A DNA stretch of 64,000 bases from Bacteroidota bacterium. Its GTDB lineage: Bacteria > Bacteroidota > Bacteroidia > Chitinophagales > Chitinophagaceae. Of the stretch, positions 7,572 through 16,587 are shown piece by piece. The notes below the pieces were generated by a model. The model did not search any database, was not told where the DNA came from, and worked only from the letters and a program-made list of their open reading frames with translations. Position numbers and translations under genes: made by a program. Position 1 is the first letter of the stretch. Each line of letters opens with the position of its first letter. The stretch lies in contig JAEZAM010000036.1 of the NCBI GenBank assembly GCA_023430465.1, forward strand, positions 12,314-76,313, given 5' to 3'.

Positions 7572-8185
7572 TGGACATAGACATAGTAGGTGAGGACAGT
7601 GTTACGCAAGCAATTATAGCGAGATTAGTCCGAGCTATCAGGCCCGATTTAGCTATAAAGAACCGTCTCCCAGCAAGAGGTGGTCAAATTAGGCGATTAG
7701 CGCCTAGCTATAACAATCTAAACACCCCAGTTTTTTTACTTACTGATCTGGATCAGTATCCTTGTCCACCTTCACTTTTGAAGGACTGGTTTGGAGAAGG
7801 TGGTATAAAGGCCCATATGTTGTTTAGGGTCGCACAAGAGGAGGCAGAGACGTGGCTTATGGCCGATCGGGTTGGGTTTTCTAATTGGTTAAATGTGTCT
7901 ACTGAACTGATTCCTCAGCCCACCATAATCGATGCTGAAAAAGGTATTGCAGAGATCATCTTGCCGATAAAGCCAAGTTTATTCTTGATGCGCAGTATTG
8001 CTTCGCAGTCCCCAAATAGCGATCTGCGAGAGCATTTAACTCCTAAGTTGGGCGCTAAGAAAGGGCCTGGATATAATGTTGCTATGCTGCATTTCATAGA
8101 AAAGATTTGGAGTTTCGAAGATGCCAGCAATAATTCGACCAGCTTGGCCGGTACAATCGATAGACTTCGGAACTTCGCGCCGTAA
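7571..8185 (+). CDS. TOPRIM-like (DUF4276-type) protein, partner of the ATPase
   Basis: This 204-residue protein overlaps the ATPase stop by one base, so it is translationally coupled. Its residues fit a minimal TOPRIM fold: a glutamate in the first strand (VGEDS, Glu8), an Asp-x-Asp pair in VFLLTDLDQY (Asp59, Asp61), and EEAETWLMADR (residues 90-100), which resembles the conserved 'E-x-W-L-x-D' segment of DUF4276 proteins. TOPRIM proteins next to OLD-type ATPases are often nucleases in phage defence. That this one cuts nucleic acid is an inference. The C-terminal half (LREHLTPKLGAKKGPGYN) is basic and may bind nucleic acid. It ends convergent with the drug exporter, and a hairpin overlaps both stop codons. 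Confidence 0.65.
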   Translation: MDIDIVGEDSVTQAIIARLVRAIRPDLAIKNRLPARGGQIRRLAPSYNNLNTPVFLLTDLDQYPCPPSLLKDWFGEGGIKAHMLFRVAQEEAETWLMADRVGFSNWLNVSTELIPQPTIIDAEKGIAEIILPIKPSLFLMRSIASQSPNSDLREHLTPKLGAKKGPGYNVAMLHFIEKIWSFEDASNNSTSLAGTIDRLRNFAP

Positions 8186-8217
8186 GACAAAAATCTCAAG
8201 ATTGTCTATTGTACGGC
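8179..8217. terminator. Hairpin overlapping two convergent stop codons
   Basis: GCCGTAAGACAA (8179-8190) can pair with TTGTCT (8202-8207) and, after a four-base bulge, with TACGGC (8212-8217). The stop codons of the TOPRIM gene (8183-8185) and the exporter gene (8206-8208, minus strand) both lie inside. It could serve as a bidirectional terminator, although no long T-run follows. Confidence 0.4.
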
Positions 8218-9411
8218 AAGGGATGATGTAGTTTTCGCAAAATGCCGGTAGCTCCAGAATGCCAACACCAGCCCGATTGTGCTGCAAATAAGGATGCCTG
8301 CAGCCATCGGCACTACAGAGCGGATGGTCAACAGGCCAATCCCAATCGTTGCCAGCGAGCCAAGCCCCATTTGTAAAAACCCCAACAGTGCGGATGCGCT
8401 TCCGGCATTTTTTTCAAATGGTGCCATCGCCAGTGCCGTCGCGTTTGGCATCACTACGCCAATAGCGGCCAGGTCCAGGTAAAGAAGACCCACGGTTATA
8501 TTAAAATTCCGGGGAAACCAGAGACTGTGCGCAAGCAGCAGCAATCCAAAAATAGTTTGTATCACAAATGCTGTTCTTATGATACGCGCACTGCTGTATG
8601 TTTTGAGCAGAAAGCGATTCAACTGGCTTGGAATGATCAGCCCTGAAGCAAGAAAGGCAAACAACAGTCCGAACTCTTTTGGATCAAGCCCGAATAAACC
8701 GATGAACACAGCAGGTGATGCAGCGATGTAGGCAAACAGGCTGGCAAAGGAAATGCCGCCCATTATGGCATATACCGTGAACGGTGTATTGCGTAATACC
8801 GCCGCAAAATTCCGCGACACCGATCTTGCGTTCAGGGAATAACTTTTATCCGGTCCTTTGCTTTCCGGTAAGAGAAAGACCACACCTGCAAATATCAAAA
8901 GTACCAGCCCGGTCAGCGAACTGAAAATATGCTTCCATCCCCAAGATTCCGCGATGAATCCGCCGATGGTGGGGGCTAACATCGGGGAGATGCTCAGTAC
9001 AAGGATAAGAATGGAAAATATCTTTGCATTTTCCTCCGGCGGAAAAAGGTCCCGCACCATCGCCGTGGCAGTTATTGTAGCGGCACAGGCACCAATGGCC
9101 TGTACAAACCGCAGCACGAGCAACATCTCGATGGATGTCGCAAACGCGCATCCAACAGAGCTTACACAAAAAATGATCAGCCCGGCATACAGAGGGGGTT
9201 TTCTTCCAAACCTGTCGAGCAGTGGCCCATACATCAACTGCCCCAGGCCGACGCCTATAAAAAATGAGGAGAGCGACCAGGCAACCTTATTGACGGTTGT
9301 ATTCAGCGAGGTGGCAATTTCCGGGAAGGCCGGCAGGTAAAGGTCGATAGAAAATGGAACGACGGCAGTCAGCAGTCCTAAAAGCAGAATAGTAAGTTTC
9401 CGGGATCTCAT
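8206..9411 (-). CDS. Bcr/CflA-type MFS drug efflux transporter
   Basis: This 401-residue inner-membrane protein has about 12 hydrophobic helices. The loop between helices 2 and 3 carries YGPLLDRFGRKPPLYAG, the MFS motif A. Helix 1 contains PFSIDLYLPAFPEIA, which is characteristic of the Bcr/CflA branch (bicyclomycin and chloramphenicol/florfenicol exporters; H+ antiport). The segment MLAPTIGGFIAESWGWKHIF, where helix 5 meets the next loop, also fits this branch. The real substrate is unknown. It is divergent from the hybrid two-component regulator (69-base spacer) and convergent with the TOPRIM gene; it does not look functionally linked to the PUL. Confidence 0.88.
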   Translation of the reverse strand: MRSRKLTILLLGLLTAVVPFSIDLYLPAFPEIATSLNTTVNKVAWSLSSFFIGVGLGQLMYGPLLDRFGRKPPLYAGLIIFCVSSVGCAFATSIEMLLVLRFVQAIGACAATITATAMVRDLFPPEENAKIFSILILVLSISPMLAPTIGGFIAESWGWKHIFSSLTGLVLLIFAGVVFLLPESKGPDKSYSLNARSVSRNFAAVLRNTPFTVYAIMGGISFASLFAYIAASPAVFIGLFGLDPKEFGLLFAFLASGLIIPSQLNRFLLKTYSSARIIRTAFVIQTIFGLLLLAHSLWFPRNFNITVGLLYLDLAAIGVVMPNATALAMAPFEKNAGSASALLGFLQMGLGSLATIGIGLLTIRSVVPMAAGILICSTIGLVLAFWSYRHFAKTTSSLAVQ

Positions 9412-9480
9412 AATTCAATCTATATTGTCTGATAACATCTGCGCTGACAGGGCTAACTGCAATCACTTATATTTGATCAG

Positions 9481-12400
9481 GTGGCAAAATTATTGATTAC
9501 GATATTATTTCTTTTTCTTTTTGCTTGCGCCCGGGCGCAAATGGTTCCTTATTCCTTTTCACGGCTGACAATAAGGAATGGCCTCTCCAGTAACCAGGTC
9601 AACTCATTCTATAAAGATCCGCAGGGTTTTCTTTGGATAGGAACCATGTCAGGACTCAACCGTTATGACGGGTACCAGTTTCGCGTTTTCACGCATGACT
9701 CCCGCGACACGAACACCATTTCCGATGATTACATTTCACGGATATTGGAAGGGCCGGAAAATAAGTTATGGATCGATACCCGAAACGGGCTGAACATCTT
9801 TGATCCACTTACCGAAAAGTTTTCGCGTAACCCCGCTGCACATTTTCAGCGTGGCGGAATGAATATCACTACGCTCACCGATCTGAAAAAAGACCGGCGT
9901 GGCAACTACTGGTTTCTGGGCGACCGGCAACTACTGTACAGGCAAAACGCAGCAGGCGGACCAGCAACATTGATCCACCGAAGTCTTTACCAACAGGATG
10001 AAATGGCTGCGTTTGATTTTGACAGCAAGGGTCACTGCCAGGTACTTCACCGAAATGGCACAGTCACAATTATCAACGCTGAAACTGGTCGCATAATCCA
10101 AAGCTACCGGCTGCCCGGGCAAATATTCAACGGGGTGCAGGCCAGTTTCCTGTTTTTCATCGACCGCCAGGATCAGCTATGGATCACCGGTTCAGGCGGC
10201 AGCCCTACCAGTGTTTTATGGTACGATCCCGTCACCACAGCGGCACGTTATCTCGATCGGGAGAATGCCACCTATCGACTGAACTCCAATCTGGTGATCA
10301 GCATCCAGCAGGATGATAATGGTAACATGTGGTTCGCCACTGATCATGGTGGTGTGAATATATTCAATAAGAAAACAGGCGTCGTTCAGTACATTCTTCA
10401 TGATGATGATCAGAGTACCAGCCTGAGCCAGAACAGTATCAATACGGCTTTTAAAGACGACAAAGGGATCATCTGGTTAGGCACCTACAAACAGGGGATC
10501 AGTTTCTATCATGAGAACATCGTGAAATTTCCCCTGATGCGTCGCCGGCTTTCGGACCCGCAAAGCCTGCCCTTTGATGACGTGAACAAATTCGTCGAAG
10601 ACAAAAACGGCAATGTCTGGATTGGCACAAATGGCGGTGGATTGATTTATTTCAACAGGAAAACAAATCGGTTTCAACAGTTCTGGCATGAGCCTGACAA
10701 TGACAACAGTATCAGCAATAATGTGATTGTAAGCTTATTCATCGATCGTGATGATAAACTCTGGATCGGCAGCTATTACGGTGGGCTGGATTGCTATTCC
10801 AATGGCAAATTCACCCACTTCCGTCATGATCCGGCAAACCCCTACAGCATTTCCGATAACAGGGTCTGGGAAATTTATGAAGATCGCAAAGGTGAACTCT
10901 GGGTAGGCACCATGTATGGGCTCAACAGGTTTGACCGCGCCAGCCATCGATTCAATCGTGTGTCTTCTTACCGGCCCAATTCCATTGCATCCGATTATAT
11001 CTGTGCATTTGCTGAAGACGCCAGCGGAAGCCTGTGGATCGGCACGGACAATGGCATCGACCTCATCGATACCCTCCAACGTGTCACTCATTATGGTGCT
11101 GCATCGTCAGGGTTGAGTAACAACAATATTCTATCATTACTCGTGGATAGCCGGGGACTGATCTGGGCAGGAACACGTGATGGGCTAAATGTATTTGACC
11201 AGGCGACCGGCAAATTCAGGTCGTTTCATATGCGTGATGGCCTTCCCGGTAATACTGTTCTTAATATCCTGGAAGACCGTCAGCACCGGTTGTGGATCAG
11301 CACCAACAATGGTCTGGCTGTCTTGCAGGTAAATAATAACAAGCAGGGCGTTTCTTTCCGAGCTATCAGTTATGATCAGTCGGACGGATTGCAAGGGACT
11401 GAGTTCAATGAGAACGCGGCATTGCGGCTATCAACCGGTGAACTGATCTTTGGCGGTGCCAATGGTTTTAACATCTTCGATCCCGCTACGATCCGGCCAG
11501 GCGGACTGGCAGCACCGGTTGTGTTGACTCAGTTGCAATTATTCAATAAGCCGGTCGGCATTGGCGAACAGATCGGCAACAGGGTGTTACTGGCACAATC
11601 GATCTCGCATACAAACCGGATCGATCTGAAGCACAATGAGAACATGCTGTCACTCGAATTCGCATCGCTGAATTATTCCAACCCCGAAAAGGTGCGGTAT
11701 GCCTACCTGCTGGAAGGTTTCAATAAAGAGTGGGTCTACACTACGGGAGCCATGCGCCGTGCTGTTTATACCAATCTCGACCCGGGCACCTATGTCTTTC
11801 GTGTTCGCGCTGCAAATGAAGAAGGTGTATGGGGTGAAGCCAGGGCCCTCCTGACGATCCATATCCGGTCGCCCTTCTGGAAAACCCCGCTCGCTTTTAT
11901 GCTCTATGTTTTAGTTGCCGGCCTGATCCTGGTTTTTGCAAGGAAACTGCTGCTTGACCGTGCACACATGCGATTCGAGGTTGCGCAACAAAGAAAAGAG
12001 GCAGAACGAATTCAGCAACTCGATGCGTTAAAAACTAAATTCTTCACCAATGTCAGCCATGAGTTTCGCACACCTCTCAGCCTCATACTTTCGCCCCTCG
12101 ATAAGATCATCCGGAAGTCCGGGGATGCGGATCAGAAAAAGCAATTGCAGCTTGTTCAGCGCAACGCAAAGCGACTCCTGAACCTGGTGAACCAGCTTCT
12201 CGACTTCCGAAAGATGGAGGTCCAGCAATTCAGGCTTCATCCTACGCGGGAGGATATTATTTCATTCATCCAGGATATCACCACCTCCTTTTCCGACATC
12301 TCCGAGAAAAGAAACATCCTGCTGGAGTTCAGGGCAAATGTTGCTTCGCTCTCCATGATGTTTGACAGGGATAAGCTCGAGAAGATCCTGTTTAACCTGC

Positions 12401-13566
12401 TTTCCAATGCCTTCAAGTATACACCCGGGGGCGGTAATGTTACCGTAGAGGTCCTTTATTCGGCAGGCGAAAATGCAGAGCTTGAACTGCATGTTCGCGA
12501 CACGGGTATCGGCATCCAGCCCGACATGAAGGAAAAAATCTTTGAACGGTTCTATCAGCTTGATGTGCCCGGTTCTATACAGGGGACGGGCAGCGGTATC
12601 GGCCTGGTGATCACAAAGGAGTTTGTCAAACTGCACGGAGGCCGCATAGAGGTGGAGAGTGAACCGGAAAAGGGGACGGATTTTATTGTATTCCTGCCCG
12701 TTCATGATGAAGTGCCAGAGCCAGGAATGAAAGACGAGGTGTTGCTGCAGCCATTGGCCCCGGTGCATCTCAATGGTGAGCAGGAGGATGTTGATAAATC
12801 AACGATCCTGCTGGTCGAGGACAATGAGGATTTCAGGTTTTATTTAAAGGACAACCTGAAGCAGTTTTATAATGTGATCGAAGCGATGAACGGGAAACTG
12901 GGTTGGGAAAAGGCGAAGGAACATCAGCCGGACCTGGTTGTGTCCGATATCATGATGCCGCTGATGAATGGCATTGAGTTGTCACGAAAAATAAAATCCG
13001 ATCCGCGAACATCGCATATCCCGGTGGTACTGCTAACAGCCATGACCAATGACGAGACCGAACTGGAGGGTTTCCGCGCGGGTATCAACGATTACATCAG
13101 CAAACCCTTCACATTTGAGATTCTGGCCTCCCGCATCAGGAACCTCCTTGCCCTTAGGGAACAGATAAGGAAGAGATTTGTCGAGCAGGTGGATATCCGA
13201 CCGGCAGATGTTGCAGCAACGCCGGTGGACGAAATCTTTATAAAAGAAGCCTTCGACGCTGTGGAGCGAAACATGGACAATCCCGACTTTTCTGTAGAAG
13301 ACCTGAGCCGCGATCTCCACATGAGCCGGGTTGCTCTATATAAAAAGATCTTGTCGGTCACGGGGAAAACACCCATCGAGTTCATCCGCATCATGCGGCT
13401 CAAGCGGGCCGCTCAAATGTTGCAGGGTGACTCCCGAACAATCGCGGAAATCGCCTATGCAGTGGGGTACAATAACCCAAAAATCTTCAGCAGGTATTTT
13501 AAGGAAGAGTTTGGTCAGACCCCGACTCAATACCAGTCCGGTAGCAATGGTTCTTCAAATTCATGA
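9481..13566 (+). CDS. Hybrid two-component system regulator of the PUL (one-component HTCS)
   Basis: This 1361-residue protein fuses sensor, kinase and regulator. It starts with GTG; MAKLLITILFLFLFACARAQ is the signal peptide, so a later start would lose export. Residues about 25-640 form repeated propeller blades of the 'W(I/V)GT..GL..(F/Y)' Reg_prop type, followed by a Y_Y_Y domain (about 735-795) and a membrane helix (about 800-822). The kinase has His860 in NVSHEFRTPLSL and an N-box FNLLSNAFKYTP. A receiver domain follows, with Asp1156 in VVSDIMMPLMNG, and a C-terminal AraC-type helix-turn-helix (1255-1355). Such proteins bind a sugar in the periplasm and switch on the neighbouring SusCD operon. 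An octamer TATATTTG at 9468-9475 matches the -7 consensus but lies very close to the start, so its use is doubtful. Confidence 0.95.
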   Translation: MAKLLITILFLFLFACARAQMVPYSFSRLTIRNGLSSNQVNSFYKDPQGFLWIGTMSGLNRYDGYQFRVFTHDSRDTNTISDDYISRILEGPENKLWIDTRNGLNIFDPLTEKFSRNPAAHFQRGGMNITTLTDLKKDRRGNYWFLGDRQLLYRQNAAGGPATLIHRSLYQQDEMAAFDFDSKGHCQVLHRNGTVTIINAETGRIIQSYRLPGQIFNGVQASFLFFIDRQDQLWITGSGGSPTSVLWYDPVTTAARYLDRENATYRLNSNLVISIQQDDNGNMWFATDHGGVNIFNKKTGVVQYILHDDDQSTSLSQNSINTAFKDDKGIIWLGTYKQGISFYHENIVKFPLMRRRLSDPQSLPFDDVNKFVEDKNGNVWIGTNGGGLIYFNRKTNRFQQFWHEPDNDNSISNNVIVSLFIDRDDKLWIGSYYGGLDCYSNGKFTHFRHDPANPYSISDNRVWEIYEDRKGELWVGTMYGLNRFDRASHRFNRVSSYRPNSIASDYICAFAEDASGSLWIGTDNGIDLIDTLQRVTHYGAASSGLSNNNILSLLVDSRGLIWAGTRDGLNVFDQATGKFRSFHMRDGLPGNTVLNILEDRQHRLWISTNNGLAVLQVNNNKQGVSFRAISYDQSDGLQGTEFNENAALRLSTGELIFGGANGFNIFDPATIRPGGLAAPVVLTQLQLFNKPVGIGEQIGNRVLLAQSISHTNRIDLKHNENMLSLEFASLNYSNPEKVRYAYLLEGFNKEWVYTTGAMRRAVYTNLDPGTYVFRVRAANEEGVWGEARALLTIHIRSPFWKTPLAFMLYVLVAGLILVFARKLLLDRAHMRFEVAQQRKEAERIQQLDALKTKFFTNVSHEFRTPLSLILSPLDKIIRKSGDADQKKQLQLVQRNAKRLLNLVNQLLDFRKMEVQQFRLHPTREDIISFIQDITTSFSDISEKRNILLEFRANVASLSMMFDRDKLEKILFNLLSNAFKYTPGGGNVTVEVLYSAGENAELELHVRDTGIGIQPDMKEKIFERFYQLDVPGSIQGTGSGIGLVITKEFVKLHGGRIEVESEPEKGTDFIVFLPVHDEVPEPGMKDEVLLQPLAPVHLNGEQEDVDKSTILLVEDNEDFRFYLKDNLKQFYNVIEAMNGKLGWEKAKEHQPDLVVSDIMMPLMNGIELSRKIKSDPRTSHIPVVLLTAMTNDETELEGFRAGINDYISKPFTFEILASRIRNLLALREQIRKRFVEQVDIRPADVAATPVDEIFIKEAFDAVERNMDNPDFSVEDLSRDLHMSRVALYKKILSVTGKTPIEFIRIMRLKRAAQMLQGDSRTIAEIAYAVGYNNPKIFSRYFKEEFGQTPTQYQSGSNGSSNS

Positions 13567-13698
13567 TTGATTATCAATCTATTAATATCTTCCCGGAACA
13601 TTTGATACCCTAGTTAGAAACAAATGGCTACCCTGTTTTGCGCCGGGGGCCAGTAGTTTTAAGGCAGGAACTATCTGTTTAACGACCATTTGCCTGCT

Positions 13699-16560
13699 AT
13701 GAAATTATTGAACTGGTGCCTCTTCCTCCTGGTGGCTTTTTCTGTCCTTAACGCGGATGCAGGACAGCATCCGCGATACCAGGAAATGGAAGACGGCGTG
13801 ATCGTTTATCCCGACGAATCTTTCTCCGGTGGCACACGGGCAGTCCGGCTCCAGGTGATCAATGATCATATTATCCGGGTCATCGCCACTCCCGGAAAAG
13901 AATTTCCCCCGATCACAAGTCTTATCGCTGTCCCCCGTCCGGCAAATGCCGCAACATGGAATCTTGTTCCCGGCGACAATAAGGAAAAGCTCACTATACG
14001 GACCAGGCTGCTCACGGCAAATGCTGACCTCCGCACCGGGGCCGTAAACTTCCGGGATGTGAATGGCCAGGTTATTCTTGCCGAGAAACTTACAGGCCGA
14101 CATTTTTACCCCACCGTTTCCGAAGGAAGCCGGACATTCCGGATCCGCCAGCAATTTCAAACGACGCCGGATGATGCGTGGTATGGGCTCGGCCAGCATC
14201 ATGATGGTGCGGTGAACTACCGGGGTGACCAGGTATTCCTTTTTCAAAACAATACTGAGGTGGCCGTCCCTTTTCTTGTTTCAAAGAAAAATTATGGCAT
14301 CCTCTGGGACAACAACTCGATCAGTGTAGCGGGTGATACAAGGACATACAAGGAGCTTTCGGCACTTAAGTTGGTTTCATCCACCGGTGAGCAGGGTTGG
14401 CTGACAACGACCTATATAAATTCAAGAACCGGCAACGAGGCAGTGCTGCGGAAGCCGGAATCTTCTATCAGGTATGAATTCCTGAATGATTCAAAACTTC
14501 ACTTACCCGCTGAATTCAAGCCCGCTGATGGCAGGGTAATGTGGGAAGGTACCGTAGCATCGGAGTTTGATGGTATACACAAGTTCCGCCTGACCTATGG
14601 CGGTTATATAAAAATATGGATGGATGAAAAACTGGTGCTGGACCGGTGGCGGGTTTGCTGGAACCCGTCATTGGCTATCATCGATGCGCCGTTTCGCAAA
14701 AATGTTCCTGTGAAACTGAGGATCGAATGGATCCCGGACGGCGGCGAGTCATATCTCTCGATGAAATGGCTGGAGCCACCAGTTGATGACGATAAAGATG
14801 CGTTTGGATTTGATTCGGAAAGCGGGCAGCAACTGGATTACTATTTTATCTATGGAAGCAACAGCGACGAGGTAATAAGCGGTTTCCGTCAGCTAACCGG
14901 CAAGGCCACGATCTTGCCCATATGGACTTTTGGATTCTGGCAAAGCCGTGAACGCTACAAAACGCAGGATGAAATCCTGCAGACCGTCCAGGAATTCCGG
15001 AAGAGAAAGATCGGCCTGGATAACATCGTGCTCGATTGGAGCTATTGGAAGGAACAGGAGTGGGGCAGCCAGGAGTTTGAGGCAGCCCGGTTTCCAAACC
15101 CCGACAGCATGATCAGTGTGTTGCATAAGAAATACAACACCCGTTTCACCATATCTGTCTGGCCGAAATTCTATGAGGGTATCAAGGCGTATGAACATTT
15201 CCAGGAAAAAGGATGGCTGTATAAAAGAAATGTAGCAGACCGGCAACGGGATTGGATTGCAAAAGGATATGTGTCCACGTTCTATGATGCGTTCAACCCC
15301 GATGCACAAAAAGGTTTCTGGAAATTATTATCGGAAAAGCTTTATCACCGTGGCATAGACGGCTGGTGGATGGATGCAAGCGAACCGGATATCCTGTCCA
15401 ATGTCAGCCCACAGAAACGCAAAGAGCAAATGTCGCCTGTAGCAACTGGCCTCACATCAGAGTACCTCAATGCTTATCCGTTAGTGAATGCGCAGGGTAT
15501 CTATGAGGGTCAGCGGGCGGAGGATCCGAATAAACGTGTATTCATCCTGACACGTTCAGCTTTTCCTGGTATACAGCGGTATGCGGCGGCAACATGGAGC
15601 GGCGATATTGCCAGTCGCTGGCATGATATGCGCAACCAGATCAGTGCAGGCATCAATTTTTCCCTTTCCGGCCTGCCATACTGGTCGATGGATATAGGAG
15701 GCTTTGCCGTAGAGCGTCGGTTTGAAAAGCCCAATCCTGCGGACCTGGAGGAGTGGCGCGAACTGAATGCAAGGTGGTACCAGTTTGGCGCATTTGTGCC
15801 GCTGTTCCGCGTGCATGGGCAGTTTCCCTTCCGTGAGATCTACAATGTATCGCCGGAGGGTCATGCGAGTTATAATAGCATGACCTATTATAATAAACTT
15901 CGGTATCGCCTGCTTCCTTATATCTACTCCACTGCGGCGCGGGTATATCACGAGGATTATACGATCATGCGTGGACTGGTAATGGATTTTGCAGCCGATT
16001 CCAGCGTCACGGATATCGCAGACCAGTACATGTTTGGTTCTTCGCTGCTGGTCAATCCTGTTTATACACAGGGCGCATTGAACCGGTCCGTTTATCTTCC
16101 TGCGGGAGGTGGCTGGTATGACATGTATGACGGGAAATATTTCCAGGGAAAACAAACTATCACCGCAGAGGCGCCATACGAGCGGATGCCGGTTTTTGTA
16201 AAGGCCGGTGCGATCATCCCGACAGGTCCCGATCTGCAATACACACAGGAACGCAAGGCTGATACATTGTTGCTGCACATCTATGCCGGCCAGGATGGAC
16301 ATTTCCGCTTGTATGAAGATGACGGTCTGAGTTATGGCTATGAGCGTGGGGAGTCATCTGTAATCGACATTCATTATGATGATAAGTTAAGGCAAGTGAT
16401 AATCAGCGACAGGAAAGGCAGTTTCCCCGGGATGTTGAAGAAGCGCAATTTCCTGCTCCATTATATTACACCGGCCAGGCCATCAGGAATAGATCAAAAG
16501 CCGATGGAGAAGACAATAAGATATACTGGTAAAAAGAAAACGATAAACCTTCATAACTAA
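13699..16560 (+). CDS. GH31 glycoside hydrolase with PA14 insert, probable alpha-xylosidase
   Basis: This 953-residue secreted enzyme has a signal peptide (MKLLNWCLFLLVAFSVLNADAG); the ATG at 13699 is preferred over a TTG at 13690. The N-terminal beta domain carries a PA14 insert at about residues 255-370 (WEGTVASEFDGIHKFRL, KIWMDEKLVLDRW). The GH31 barrel follows. The likely nucleophile is Asp559 in GWWMDASEPD and the likely acid/base is Asp636 in WSGDIASRW. PA14-containing GH31 enzymes of xyloglucan loci (for example in Bacteroides ovatus and Cellvibrio) are alpha-xylosidases, and the MDASEPD motif fits that branch; alpha-glucosidase activity cannot be excluded. It is the first gene of the PUL operon after the regulator and would act in the periplasm on imported oligosaccharides. 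Confidence 0.88.
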   Translation: MKLLNWCLFLLVAFSVLNADAGQHPRYQEMEDGVIVYPDESFSGGTRAVRLQVINDHIIRVIATPGKEFPPITSLIAVPRPANAATWNLVPGDNKEKLTIRTRLLTANADLRTGAVNFRDVNGQVILAEKLTGRHFYPTVSEGSRTFRIRQQFQTTPDDAWYGLGQHHDGAVNYRGDQVFLFQNNTEVAVPFLVSKKNYGILWDNNSISVAGDTRTYKELSALKLVSSTGEQGWLTTTYINSRTGNEAVLRKPESSIRYEFLNDSKLHLPAEFKPADGRVMWEGTVASEFDGIHKFRLTYGGYIKIWMDEKLVLDRWRVCWNPSLAIIDAPFRKNVPVKLRIEWIPDGGESYLSMKWLEPPVDDDKDAFGFDSESGQQLDYYFIYGSNSDEVISGFRQLTGKATILPIWTFGFWQSRERYKTQDEILQTVQEFRKRKIGLDNIVLDWSYWKEQEWGSQEFEAARFPNPDSMISVLHKKYNTRFTISVWPKFYEGIKAYEHFQEKGWLYKRNVADRQRDWIAKGYVSTFYDAFNPDAQKGFWKLLSEKLYHRGIDGWWMDASEPDILSNVSPQKRKEQMSPVATGLTSEYLNAYPLVNAQGIYEGQRAEDPNKRVFILTRSAFPGIQRYAAATWSGDIASRWHDMRNQISAGINFSLSGLPYWSMDIGGFAVERRFEKPNPADLEEWRELNARWYQFGAFVPLFRVHGQFPFREIYNVSPEGHASYNSMTYYNKLRYRLLPYIYSTAARVYHEDYTIMRGLVMDFAADSSVTDIADQYMFGSSLLVNPVYTQGALNRSVYLPAGGGWYDMYDGKYFQGKQTITAEAPYERMPVFVKAGAIIPTGPDLQYTQERKADTLLLHIYAGQDGHFRLYEDDGLSYGYERGESSVIDIHYDDKLRQVIISDRKGSFPGMLKKRNFLLHYITPARPSGIDQKPMEKTIRYTGKKKTINLHN

Positions 16561-16587
16561 ACCCGATTAACAATTAACACTGCTTGT

